Below the pieces are notes generated by a model, which had not been told where the DNA came from, made no database searches, and saw nothing but the letters and a program-made list of their open reading frames with translations. A stretch of 38,316 nt of DNA from an uncultured Lachnospiraceae bacterium (GTDB taxonomy: Bacteria; Bacillota; Clostridia; Lachnospirales; Lachnospiraceae). Every line of letters begins with the position of its first letter. Within the stretch, counting starts at the first letter, position 1. Made by a program: the position numbers and the translations under genes. Shown one piece after another: positions 7,571 through 15,883 of this stretch. The stretch covers positions 1 through 38,316 of the forward strand of contig CALWHG010000017.1 of assembly GCA_944380315.1 (NCBI GenBank), read 5' to 3'.

Positions 7571-8303
7571 ATCTCATATGTCCTGCTTTCAGTATGGCAT
7601 TTTCAAGCTTCCCTATGGATATATATCCCTGAAGCACGGCCTCCAGATCGCTTCCAGGCTCTCCCTGAGTCCGCAGCTCACTGTAAAGCTCGAGCCTCTC
7701 TCCGCCCTCTGGCAGGGCTATCGGCCTGTACTGATTCTGATAGTACTGATATCCTGAGGGCATCCTGTCATAGAGTAAGCCCTTCACCTTCTCCGGGTCA
7801 TCCGAAGGAAAATTGACATTCCACACTTCATATGGTGAGGTCTCCCTTGTGATGAGATCTCTGGTTATATCCTCCATGAAGCTGTCAGCCACTCTCAGGT
7901 CCTCACAGCTCCCCGCTGAAAAGGCTATGGCCGGTATGCCGTTTGCCATGGCCTCCATGGTCACTCCCACTGTCCCGGAATAGAGTATGTCCATACCCAC
8001 ATTATATCCGTGATTTATTCCGGAAAGGATGACATCCGGCTTCTTTGGCATGACTCTGCCAAGGGCTACCTTGACACAGTCGGCCGGGGTACCGCTAAGA
8101 GAAAATGCCTTTACACCATCGACTGGAAAATCACTGACTGTCTGAAGCTTCAGGCTTCCAAATACACTTATGCGTTGTGACATGGCACTGCACTGCTCAG
8201 AGGGTGCCACGACCCAGACCTCTCCAAGGCTCCTGGCCATACGGGCGAGATGTATCAGTCCCTCTGAGCTTATGCCATCGTCATTTGCCACCAATATGCG
8301 CAT
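7569..8303 (-). CDS. surE: 5'/3'-nucleotidase SurE
   Basis: SurE is a metal-dependent cytoplasmic phosphatase that removes phosphate from nucleoside monophosphates, and in some species from short polyphosphate. At 244 residues it is of normal length. The N-terminal metal-binding motif NDDG sits at residues 7-10. GTPADCVKVAL (about 92-102) and SGINHGYNVGMDILYSGTVG (about 114-133) are the other family blocks. It is the last gene of the minus-strand block that begins with the ABC importer ATPase. Its start lies 17 nt after the stop of the MBL-fold gene, so the two are probably co-translated from one message. Function is well supported; why it follows a sugar-type importer is unclear. Confidence 0.95.
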   Translation of the reverse strand: MRILVANDDGISSEGLIHLARMARSLGEVWVVAPSEQCSAMSQRISVFGSLKLQTVSDFPVDGVKAFSLSGTPADCVKVALGRVMPKKPDVILSGINHGYNVGMDILYSGTVGVTMEAMANGIPAIAFSAGSCEDLRVADSFMEDITRDLITRETSPYEVWNVNFPSDDPEKVKGLLYDRMPSGYQYYQNQYRPIALPEGGERLELYSELRTQGEPGSDLEAVLQGYISIGKLENAILKAGHMR

Positions 8304-8320
8304 GCTTATCTCCTGTCTCC

Positions 8321-9625
8321 TTATAGTTCTATGGTCTGTCCCTCGTAGGGAAGTATGCGCTCAGCTATATGCTCTGAGTTTACCTGCTCAGGCCTCTTGC
8401 TGTGGAGCGGCACAAGTATCCTGGGGCTTATGACATCTATCATATGTCTGAGGAAATAGGGGTAGGCATGACCACCCAGGCTCAGATAATGATAAGGTAT
8501 ATCAAGCTCTGCCAGCTGAAGCTTCATCTTTGCAAATGAAGGATCATAGTCACCCAGAGGAGCTCCGTCCATATGTATATAAGCGCTTACTGCTCCCTGC
8601 AGATCAAAGAGCTCATACTGATCGCCATAGTCAAGCTGAAGCACATAGCTTTCCGGAGACTCCAGCAGCATGCTCCGGTCCACTATCCCTGCACCACCGG
8701 GAAGGCTCCTTCCATGGATGGTCTCGGCATACACATAGACTGTGTCGTCCGGATAGAAGCTCTTCACATAATCGGCCTGGGCTGCATCCAGCACGAGCCT
8801 CCTGCCGCAGGATGCGGCCTTGTCTATAAGCTCATGTACCCTCTCCACATTGCGGTTATAAGGGTTGATGACCACAAGCCCTCTGGAACTCCTCATTATG
8901 GCCTCGGTCTCAGAAAGGAGGTCCCTCTCTGTGCGCATGACCTCAGGCCTTTCACAGGCAAGCATGTCCACATCTGCGGAGCTGACCGTCACGCCTTCAG
9001 TTATGAGCATATCTGCTCCCCTGCAGGTCTCGGCAAAGGCCTCGGTGATCTCTGGATGATACCCATGAAAACGGTAATCACCTGTATAGCATATGCTCCC
9101 CTCCGGTGTATCTATAAGATATCCGCAGGCTCCTATGCAGTCATGATCTATCTGTACTGCCTTTATGCTTATATCACCCACACTGAAGCATTGTCCGTAT
9201 CCTACTCCTATGCAGTTCCTGTGTTCCCTGTAGGTAAGCTCTCCCTGGGAAGCAAGCCTTCTGTAGAGCCTCAGGGAATCACTGCTCATATACACTGGTA
9301 TATGAGGAGACAGCATGTCCAGCCCGCCCATATGATCTATATGCATATGGGAGATGATAAAGAAGTACTCCTTTCCTCCTCTTCTGTAAGGGCGAAGTCC
9401 AAGCTCCGATGCACAGCTCTCATCATATATGCCGTCCAGAGGAGGGAGCATGCCGGCCCTCACATAGTCCTGCGGTATATGGCCTTCGCGAAGGCTCACC
9501 TTACTGTCTGCCCTCTCCGTTACGGAAAAGCCGAAGTCAAACAGACATACGGCCTTTTCCGTCTCCACTGCCACTACAGTTCCCCCAATCTCACGGAGCC
9601 CTCTGTAAAATGTTACCTTAGTCAT
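8321..9625 (-). CDS. MBL-fold metallo-hydrolase, RNase J-like
   Basis: This 434-residue protein has the full metallo-beta-lactamase metal site: H93-x-H95-x-D97-H98 in HMHIDHMGG, H161 in the IDHDCIGACGYLI block, and D183 in GDYRFHG. The C-terminal part has GGHAYPYFLRHMIDVISPRI and then VPLHS, which resembles the RNA-processing (RNase J/CPSF) branch of the superfamily, where a late His completes the site. The N-terminus YRGLREIGGTVVAVET also fits that branch. It is shorter than true RNase J (about 555 residues) and appears to lack the usual C-terminal domain. A nuclease or phosphodiesterase role is therefore likely but the substrate is unknown. It sits between the binding-lipoprotein gene (20 nt gap) and surE (17 nt gap). 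Confidence 0.75.
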   Translation of the reverse strand: MTKVTFYRGLREIGGTVVAVETEKAVCLFDFGFSVTERADSKVSLREGHIPQDYVRAGMLPPLDGIYDESCASELGLRPYRRGGKEYFFIISHMHIDHMGGLDMLSPHIPVYMSSDSLRLYRRLASQGELTYREHRNCIGVGYGQCFSVGDISIKAVQIDHDCIGACGYLIDTPEGSICYTGDYRFHGYHPEITEAFAETCRGADMLITEGVTVSSADVDMLACERPEVMRTERDLLSETEAIMRSSRGLVVINPYNRNVERVHELIDKAASCGRRLVLDAAQADYVKSFYPDDTVYVYAETIHGRSLPGGAGIVDRSMLLESPESYVLQLDYGDQYELFDLQGAVSAYIHMDGAPLGDYDPSFAKMKLQLAELDIPYHYLSLGGHAYPYFLRHMIDVISPRILVPLHSKRPEQVNSEHIAERILPYEGQTIEL

Positions 9626-9645
9626 CTGTCACGCCTCCGACCGGA

Positions 9646-10938
9646 TCAAAGGGCATCATTTACAGCCTCTACCACAGCCTTGAGAGCTTCAGTGCTGTCC
9701 TCCTTGTTGAGTATGACCTCTTCAAGGGTAGCATTTACCTCACTGGTCACATCTGCGCTTCCATCAAAGGCAGGTGATGAGAAAAAGGCCTCAGACTGTC
9801 CATAAGCCGCCCTGGCTGTAGGGTCATTTTCCATGAAGGTCTGGTACTCCTCTGACTCATAAGCCGAGGTACGTATGGGAAGGTATCCGGTATCTATGGC
9901 CCATTTTGTGGTAGCCTCAGCAGAGGTCAGGAACTTCATGTACTCCCAGGTTGCCTTCTTCTGGTTCGCATCCTTTGAGAACATGACTATATTTGTGCCT
10001 GCGGTATTGGCTGCATCCTGCTTGTGTCCGGGAAGGGAAGCTACCCCAAGCTCCCAGTCCTCATGTGTGATGAAGGATACTCCTGTGGAGGAGCCTATAT
10101 AGGCAGGGATGAGCTGGTTGCTGAGAGGGCCTGAGAAATATCCGTCCTCACCCACGAGACGGGCATAGCCATTATTATACATATTCATGATATAGTCAAA
10201 GGCCTCCTGACCGATCTCATTGTCGAACAGCGCGCCCTCTTCACTTACAAACTCACCGCCGTTCTGACGTATGGCTGCCTCAAGGAAGCCTGCCATATCA
10301 TCAGCGCCTAAGGAAACCATGTCCTTCTCAGCCTTAAATACCTCTCCTATGTGGATAAGGTCATCCCAGGTCTCGGGAGCCTCAAGGCCGAGCTCGTCAA
10401 ACATGGTCTTGTTGTAGAAATACACATAGGTCGACTTATTGAAGGGCAGTCCGCTTATGAAGCCGAACTGACTGTTTTCCTCGCGATAGTTCTCAAGGAT
10501 GTCCTCATAATCATCGAAGTCATTTGCGACCATGTCATCAAGGGGCACTACCTTGTCAAGGAAAGGGATGAGCCAGCTCGGATAGGTCTGGGCAAGGTCA
10601 GGAAGCGTGTCAGCCGCAGCATTTGCAGTAAGCTTGGTGCGCAGGTCATCATAGCCTCCCTGATTAAGGATCGTTACTGTTATGCCGTATTCATTTTCTG
10701 CATTGAACTGGTCTGTCAGCTCCTGAAGGGTGGTCTCCTGCTGCCCTGTCATGGAATGCCAGAAGGTGACCTCTGTAGGCTGGATGCCTGTATCTGCTGC
10801 CGTCTCGCTGGCTTCAGCCACGGTGGTCGCAGGAGCGGTCGTGGTCTCTGCACTCTCACTGCTTCCGCAGCCGGCAAGGACACCTGCCATGGCTGCAGCT
10901 GCAAAAACGGCTGTTATCGTCTTGTTGAATCTCTTCAT
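9646..10938 (-). CDS. Extracellular solute-binding lipoprotein (CUT1/UgpB-like)
   Basis: This 430-residue binding lipoprotein should deliver a sugar or glycerol-phosphate-like solute to the two adjacent permeases. The start is ATG 10938 (MKRFNKTITAVFAAA), preceded by AAAGGAG; the frame upstream to 11025 is not signal-peptide-like. The lipobox is LAGC with the Cys at about residue 23, followed by a Ser/Thr/Ala-rich linker. The mature domain opens with EVTFWHSMTGQQETTLQELT and continues with DTLPDLAQTYPSWLIPF, a pattern found in family 1 extracellular binding proteins and close to UgpB. The gene order ATPase, permease, permease, binding protein resembles ugp loci. The substrate cannot be fixed from sequence, so I leave the symbol blank. 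No hairpin separates it from the MBL-fold gene. Confidence 0.85.
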   Translation of the reverse strand: MKRFNKTITAVFAAAAMAGVLAGCGSSESAETTTAPATTVAEASETAADTGIQPTEVTFWHSMTGQQETTLQELTDQFNAENEYGITVTILNQGGYDDLRTKLTANAAADTLPDLAQTYPSWLIPFLDKVVPLDDMVANDFDDYEDILENYREENSQFGFISGLPFNKSTYVYFYNKTMFDELGLEAPETWDDLIHIGEVFKAEKDMVSLGADDMAGFLEAAIRQNGGEFVSEEGALFDNEIGQEAFDYIMNMYNNGYARLVGEDGYFSGPLSNQLIPAYIGSSTGVSFITHEDWELGVASLPGHKQDAANTAGTNIVMFSKDANQKKATWEYMKFLTSAEATTKWAIDTGYLPIRTSAYESEEYQTFMENDPTARAAYGQSEAFFSSPAFDGSADVTSEVNATLEEVILNKEDSTEALKAVVEAVNDAL

Positions 10939-10984
10939 GAATCTATCTCCTTTAAAATTTAAAAATATAAACATATCCACGGGC

Positions 10985-11821
10985 TCAGCCCTTGACTCCG
11001 CTGAAGCTGACTCCCTCAAGTACATACTTCCGAAGGAACAGGAAGACTATGATGATGGGGACCACCAGTATGCAGGAGGCCGCCATGATAAGCTCATAGG
11101 ATGTGCCCGCCTCAGTCTGGAACCTTATAAGTCCCGTTGACAGCACTCTCATCTCCTGCTTGTTCGTCACCAGCAGCGGCCAGAGAAAGGAATTCCAGCA
11201 GCCTATGATATTAAGTATGCCTATGGTGGTGATGGCCGACTTGTTCATGGGCACCATGATCCTGGTCATGAATTTGAAATCGCTGCATTTATCTACCTTG
11301 GCTGCCAGATACAGGGAATCGGGCACCTGCATGAAGAACTGAGCAAGCAGATAGGTATAGAACACGCTGGACACCCATGGCACTATCATGGCCTTATAGG
11401 TATCTATCCAATGCAGCTTGGTGATGGTTATGAAATTTGTGATGATCAGCATCTCGCCAGGTATCATAAGAGTTGCCATAAAAAGCGCAAAGACTATGTT
11501 CTTGCCGGGAAGCTTCAGCTTGGAAAACGCAAAGGCTGAAAGGATCGAGGTGATGACCACGCATACGGTAGTAAGCACCGTTATGATGATGGTATTTATA
11601 AAATACCTTCCAAAGGGCGCCGCCGACCAAGCAGTGCTGAAGTTTTCAAACTGAGGCACCTCAGGTACCATGACCGGAGGCATCTTGATTATCTCTGCAG
11701 GAGTCTTCAGGGCAGAGCTTATCATCCACAGGAAGGGAAGCAGCGTAAAAAAAGCCCCAAGACATAAAAATGTATATTTAAGTACGCTGGCGATCACCGC
11801 CGAAGGTTTCTTCGATCTCAT
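10985..11821 (-). CDS. ABC transporter permease, MalG/UgpE family
   Basis: This 278-residue inner permease subunit of a CUT1-type importer has six predicted membrane helices. The segment SLYLAAKVDKCSDFKFMTRIMVP (about 166-188) corresponds to the EAA coupling loop that contacts the ATPase, although the usual Glu-Ala-Ala is replaced by Leu-Ala-Ala. The N-terminus (TLLPFLWMISSALKTPAEI) and C-terminus (LFLRKYVLEGVSFSGVKG) are typical of MalG/UgpE proteins. ATG 11821 has AAGGAGG 7 nt upstream and lies 1 nt beyond the stop of the partner permease (11825-11823). It should form a heterodimer with that protein. Confidence 0.92.
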   Translation of the reverse strand: MRSKKPSAVIASVLKYTFLCLGAFFTLLPFLWMISSALKTPAEIIKMPPVMVPEVPQFENFSTAWSAAPFGRYFINTIIITVLTTVCVVITSILSAFAFSKLKLPGKNIVFALFMATLMIPGEMLIITNFITITKLHWIDTYKAMIVPWVSSVFYTYLLAQFFMQVPDSLYLAAKVDKCSDFKFMTRIMVPMNKSAITTIGILNIIGCWNSFLWPLLVTNKQEMRVLSTGLIRFQTEAGTSYELIMAASCILVVPIIIVFLFLRKYVLEGVSFSGVKG

Positions 11822-11822
11822 C

Positions 11823-12719
11823 CTATGCCTCCTTGTCTCTCGTCACATATCTCTGGATCATGGTAAGCACCATTATGATGATGAACAGGACTACTGCAGC
11901 CGAAGAGGCGACTCCATAATCCGCGCTGTTGTAGAACTTGTCATATATGTAATACACTACTGTGATCGCGCTGTCTGCAGGACCTGCCTTTCCCTGGAAA
12001 AGGGAAAATACCTCGTTGTACACCTTGAAGGCGTTTATGAAGCCCATCATGAATGCATAGACTATGATAGGCTTTAGCTGAGGCACCGTGATCCGGAAAA
12101 ACACCCTTAGTCTCGGAGTCGAGTCTATCCTGGCGGCCTGATAGATATCCTGGGATATCATGGAAAGACCCGACAGGAATATGAGTATGTTGAAGGCCAT
12201 GCTCTTCCATATGCTGAATATGATCAGAGCCGGAAGTGCATAATCAGGCTCGTTCAGCCATGGTATCGGATCTATGCCAAAGAAGCTCAGAAAATAATTC
12301 AGGAGACCGTAGTTGCTGTTAAAGATCCAGCTCCATACTATGCCTATGGCGATGACACTGGTGACATAAGGAAGGAAATAAAGGGTCTGGAATATGCCCT
12401 TGCTCCTTTTGCCGCAGTTATTTATGAGCACCGCCACCATCAGGGAAAGTACTATGGATATGGGCACCACAAAGACCACATATATGCTGGTGTTTGTAAG
12501 GGCCTTCAGAAAATCATCATCCTCAAACAGCTCCCTGTAGTTTTCCAGATTTATACCGTCATAGCTGCCGTTTATGATACTGTAGTCCTCCTGAAAGCTC
12601 ATAAGGAAGGCCTTGAAAAGAGGATAAGCAGTAAATACCAGAAGTATGATGAGTGCAGGCATCAGGTAGAGATACCCCTTGAAGTCCCTGAGCCTGTAAT
12701 GCCCGAAAAGCTTTTTCAT
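11823..12719 (-). CDS. ABC transporter permease, MalF/UgpA family
   Basis: This is the second membrane subunit of the CUT1-type importer, about 298 residues with six predicted helices. The segment YQAARIDSTPRLRVFFRITVP (about 202-222) is the EAA-type coupling loop. GYLYLMPALIILLVFTAYPL at the N-terminus is typical of MalF/UgpA. I chose ATG 12719 because it has a GAGGAGG site 6-7 nt upstream. An alternative ATG at 12734 overlaps the upstream ATPase gene by 4 nt (ATGA) but has only a badly spaced site. Either way the gene is tightly coupled to the ATPase upstream and the second permease downstream. Confidence 0.92.
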   Translation of the reverse strand: MKKLFGHYRLRDFKGYLYLMPALIILLVFTAYPLFKAFLMSFQEDYSIINGSYDGINLENYRELFEDDDFLKALTNTSIYVVFVVPISIVLSLMVAVLINNCGKRSKGIFQTLYFLPYVTSVIAIGIVWSWIFNSNYGLLNYFLSFFGIDPIPWLNEPDYALPALIIFSIWKSMAFNILIFLSGLSMISQDIYQAARIDSTPRLRVFFRITVPQLKPIIVYAFMMGFINAFKVYNEVFSLFQGKAGPADSAITVVYYIYDKFYNSADYGVASSAAVVLFIIIMVLTMIQRYVTRDKEA

Positions 12720-12730
12720 GAAGCACCTCC

Positions 12731-13792
12731 TCATACCTTGGCCATGGTCCTGCCGTCACCGTCAAAGATCATGATCTGTCCGGGACGCACGCTTATGGAA
12801 AATTCATCGCCCTTCTTGAAGTTATGATCAGAATGGGCAAGGAGCCTGAGCTCCGTATCTCCTATATTGAAAAATACCAGCAGGTCTCTTCCTGTCATGC
12901 GCACATGAAGCGCCCTTTCCTTAAGCCCCTCAGGATCTATCTCAAAATTTTCAGGGCGTATGCCCATGCGATATCTGCCGTTTCTGAGATCATGGCCCTC
13001 AGACATGTCTTCTCTCCTCCTCAGGAGCTTATCTGCAAGGAAGATGCCCTCATCCCTGAGTTCGCCCTCAAACATATTTATCTGTGGCATGCCGAGGAAA
13101 TTGGCCACGAATTCATTGACCGGGTTAAGATACATGTCCTGTGGTCTCTCATACTGCTGGAGCCTTCCTCTGTCCATGACAGCTATGCGATCGGAGATGC
13201 TCATGGCCTCCTCCTGATCATGGGTAACGAAGATGGTGGTTATCCTGACCTCCTGCTGTATGCGTCTGATCTCTTCTCTGGTGCTTATGCGCAGCTTGGC
13301 ATCCAGATTTGAGAGCGGCTCATCGAGAAGCAGTACCTGGGGCTTCTTGACCAGGGCCCTGGCTATGGCCACACGCTGCTGCTGGCCTCCGGAAAGGGCC
13401 TTCGGCTTACGGTTAAGGAGTCCCTCAAGATGCACTATCTCAGCCATCTCCTCAGCCCTTTTTCTTGCCTCCTCCTTAGGTATCCTTCTATTGATCAGAG
13501 GAAACATGATATTGTCCAGCACCGTCATATGCGGATAAAGAGCATAGTTCTGAAAGACCAGCCCTATCTCCCTGTCCTCAGGGGGTATCTCAGTCACATC
13601 CCTGTCACCAAAATAGATCTTTCCTGAGCTCGGCTCAGTAAGTCCTGAAAGCATAAACAGGGTGGTCGACTTTCCGCATCCTGAGGGCCCCAGGAGTCCT
13701 ACAAGCTCTCCGTCATTTACCTCCAGGCTGAGCTCATCCACCGCCCTGAAATCTCCATATTGCTTCGTCAGCTTATCGATCCTTATCTTCAT
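12731..13792 (-). CDS. ABC transporter ATP-binding protein, MsmK/UgpC/MalK family
   Basis: This 353-residue ATPase should power the CUT1-type importer encoded downstream. Walker A is GPSGCGKST (about 37-45), the signature is LSGGQQQRVAIARAL (about 133-147), Walker B leads into LLDEPLSNLDAKLR, and the switch His lies in THDQEEAM. A TOBE domain occupies roughly residues 240-350, which marks the MalK/UgpC type. The start is ATG 13792 (MKIRIDKLTKQYG), with AAGGAA upstream; a longer frame from 13828 adds nothing family-like. It is the first gene of the six-gene block. I see no convincing promoter in the AT-rich 115 nt between it and the palindrome at 13919-13990. MsmK-type ATPases can serve several importers, so it may not be dedicated to this one. 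Confidence 0.92.
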   Translation of the reverse strand: MKIRIDKLTKQYGDFRAVDELSLEVNDGELVGLLGPSGCGKSTTLFMLSGLTEPSSGKIYFGDRDVTEIPPEDREIGLVFQNYALYPHMTVLDNIMFPLINRRIPKEEARKRAEEMAEIVHLEGLLNRKPKALSGGQQQRVAIARALVKKPQVLLLDEPLSNLDAKLRISTREEIRRIQQEVRITTIFVTHDQEEAMSISDRIAVMDRGRLQQYERPQDMYLNPVNEFVANFLGMPQINMFEGELRDEGIFLADKLLRRREDMSEGHDLRNGRYRMGIRPENFEIDPEGLKERALHVRMTGRDLLVFFNIGDTELRLLAHSDHNFKKGDEFSISVRPGQIMIFDGDGRTMAKV

Positions 13793-13908
13793 TCGACATT
13801 TCCTTATAATTATCTGAATTAGCCACAATCATGACGATTAGTATGATATGAGCAGAAGGTATAAGATCCATCAAATAGATGCAAAAGATTTGTAAAAAGA
13901 TGGTAACA

Positions 13909-13990
13909 AAAAAAGAAAGGCTCCGGCCGTATATGATCGGGTGTCTGCCGCCTCGAAGAGGCAAAGGGCCCGATGTATACGGCCGGAGCC
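13909..13990 (-). terminator. Terminator of thrS formed by palindrome copy 2
   Basis: On the minus strand the hairpin is followed by TTTCTTTTTTTG, a strong U-tract. It should stop thrS transcription before the co-directional importer genes. The plus-strand side is also T/A-rich (ATTATTATTTTA), so some bidirectional activity is possible. Confidence 0.87.
13919..13990 (-). repeat. 72-nt palindromic repeat, copy 2 (thrS side), inverted relative to copy 1
   Basis: Read on the minus strand, this element has the same 15-bp outer stem, 6-bp middle stem, asymmetric internal loop and 5-bp inner stem as copy 1 at 7491-7562. It differs only in the triloop, TTC instead of AAA. It lies between thrS and the first importer gene and has the same orientation relative to thrS as copy 1 has to prs. 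The rest of the 13793-14003 interval is AT-rich and holds no gene. Confidence 0.9.
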
Positions 13991-14003
13991 ATTATTATTT
14001 TAC

Positions 14004-15782
14004 TTAGTTAGCCTTTTCAGCTATCTCCTTCTTTATGCGGTCCATGAACTCGCAGAGAGTCACTGCGCCCTCATCGCCCTGCTTTCTGGAGCGGACGGAT
14101 ACGGTCTTGTCATTCATATCCTTCTCTCCTACTACAAGCATGTAAGGCACCTTCTCCTGCTGAGCCTCCCTGATCTTCCAGCCAAGCTTCTCGGAGCGCT
14201 TATCTACCTCGACCCTTATGCCCTCTGCATCAAGCTTGTCGGCGACCTCCATGGCATAATCCATGAACTTGTCGGATACGGGGAGCACCTTTACCTGCAC
14301 GGGAGCCACCCAGATAGGGAATGCTCCTGCAAAATGCTCAGTAAGTATGCCTATGAACCTCTCTATGGATCCAAAGAGCACTCTGTGGATCATGATGGGC
14401 CTGTGCTTCTCACCGTCGGCACCCATGTACTCCAGCTCAAAGCGCTGAGGAAGCTGGAAATCCAGCTGTATGGTACCGCACTGCCACTCACGGCCTATGG
14501 CATCTATCAGATGGAAGTCGATCTTGGGTCCGTAAAACGCTCCGTCGCCCTCATTGATCTTGTACTCCATGCCGGCCTTCTCAAGAGCCTTCTTGAGTCC
14601 GGACTCAGCCATCTCCCAGTCCTCATCAGAGCCCATGGAGTTTTCAGGCCTGGTGGAGAGCTCTACGAAATACTTGAAGCCGAACAGTGAATATACCTGA
14701 TCTATGAGCCTTATGACTCCAAGGATCTCATCGGTGATCTGATCCGGAGTCATGAATATGTGTGCATCGTCCTGGGTAAAGCAGCGTACCCTGAAAAGTC
14801 CGTGGAGCTGTCCTGACTTCTCATGCCTGTGAACTATACCGAGCTCACCCACACGAAGGGGCAGATCACGGTAGGAACGGGGCTCTGACTGATATATGAG
14901 CACTCCGCCGGGGCAGTTCATGGGCTTGACAGCATAGTCCTCTCCGTCTATGAGAGTGGTATACATGTTCTCCTTATAATGATCCCAGTGTCCGGAGGTC
15001 TCCCAGAGCTTGCGGTTCAGTATGATGGGGGTGCTTACCTCCACATAGCCGTTTTTATGGTGAATGTCTCTCCAGTAGTCTATGAGAGTATTCTTGACGG
15101 TCATGCCGTTGGGGAGGAAGAAGGGGAATCCGGGGCCTGCCTCATTGAACATGAAGAGCTTGAGCTCCTTGCCTATCTTCCTGTGGTCCCTCTTCCTGGC
15201 CTCCTCCATCATGTGGAGATACTCCTCAAGGGCCTCCTTGGTATCAAATGCCGTGCCATATATACGGGTAAGCATCTTGTTCTTTTCTGAGCCTCTCCAG
15301 TATGCTCCTGCTATGCTCTGGAGCTTGAAGGCCTTGCCCACCTGCTTTGTATACTGAAGATGAGGTCCTGCACAGAGATCCGTGAACTCGCCCTGCTTAA
15401 AGAAGGATATGAGCTCGCCCTCGGGAAGGTCCTGTATGAGCTCCACCTTATAAGGCTCCTGCTTCTCCTCCATGAGCTTGAGGGCCTCCTCCCTGGGAAG
15501 GGAGAAATACTCTATCTTCTCATTTTCCTTGATGATCTTACGCATCTCAGTCTCGATCTTTTCAAAGTCAGACTCAGATATGGGCTCCGCAAAATCTATG
15601 TCATAATAAAATCCATCGGCTATGCTGGGGCCTATGGCCAGCTTGGCATCCGGATAAAGCCTCTTGATGGCCTGTGCAAGCACATGAGAGCAGCTGTGCC
15701 TGAGAGTACTGAGATACAGGGGATCGTCCTTTGCTATCTCGCTTACGCTCCCGTCATGCATCGTGATCTTAACCATGTCCAT
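14004..15782 (-). CDS. thrS: Threonyl-tRNA synthetase, lacking most of the TGS domain
   Basis: ThrRS charges tRNA-Thr with threonine. The editing domain carries the HxxxH motif in RHSCSHVLAQAIK (about 28-40) and CAGPH (about 135). The catalytic core has class II motif 1 (PFFLPNGMTV onward), motif 2 (VHRHEKSGQLHGLFRVRCF) and motif 3 (HRVLFGSIERFIGIL). The zinc ligands are the Cys of NCPGG and His residues in DDAHIF and HRVLFG. The anticodon-binding domain ends the protein. Only about 27 residues precede the editing domain, against about 60 in E. coli: the first TGS strand (VKITMHDGS) is present but the rest is missing. ATG 15782 is preferred, with GGAGG 8 nt upstream; ATG 15797 is poorly placed. 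A threonine T-box controls it. Confidence 0.95.
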   Translation of the reverse strand: MDMVKITMHDGSVSEIAKDDPLYLSTLRHSCSHVLAQAIKRLYPDAKLAIGPSIADGFYYDIDFAEPISESDFEKIETEMRKIIKENEKIEYFSLPREEALKLMEEKQEPYKVELIQDLPEGELISFFKQGEFTDLCAGPHLQYTKQVGKAFKLQSIAGAYWRGSEKNKMLTRIYGTAFDTKEALEEYLHMMEEARKRDHRKIGKELKLFMFNEAGPGFPFFLPNGMTVKNTLIDYWRDIHHKNGYVEVSTPIILNRKLWETSGHWDHYKENMYTTLIDGEDYAVKPMNCPGGVLIYQSEPRSYRDLPLRVGELGIVHRHEKSGQLHGLFRVRCFTQDDAHIFMTPDQITDEILGVIRLIDQVYSLFGFKYFVELSTRPENSMGSDEDWEMAESGLKKALEKAGMEYKINEGDGAFYGPKIDFHLIDAIGREWQCGTIQLDFQLPQRFELEYMGADGEKHRPIMIHRVLFGSIERFIGILTEHFAGAFPIWVAPVQVKVLPVSDKFMDYAMEVADKLDAEGIRVEVDKRSEKLGWKIREAQQEKVPYMLVVGEKDMNDKTVSVRSRKQGDEGAVTLCEFMDRIKKEIAEKAN

Positions 15783-15883
15783 TTTTCTGTCCTCCATTTT
15801 CCTTCAGGGATCTTTCATGGCTCCTCTGCGGTCTGTCCTTGGTTGGTCTCGGGTCCAGCCTAAGATCCGCCTTTAATGAGCAC

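Noticed and set aside
8573-9805. A 410-codon open frame on the plus strand opposite the MBL-fold gene
   Set aside because: It lies antisense to a gene with complete metal-binding motifs, has no family-like blocks and crosses into the neighbouring binding-protein gene. It is a by-product of the codon bias.
13793-13915. Promoter for the CUT1 importer block
   Set aside because: Several TTG-like and AT-rich hexamers occur, but none pairs with a good -10 box at 16-18 nt.
13941-14690. A 249-codon plus-strand frame opposite thrS
   Set aside because: It begins inside the palindromic repeat and has no ribosome site or recognisable domain.
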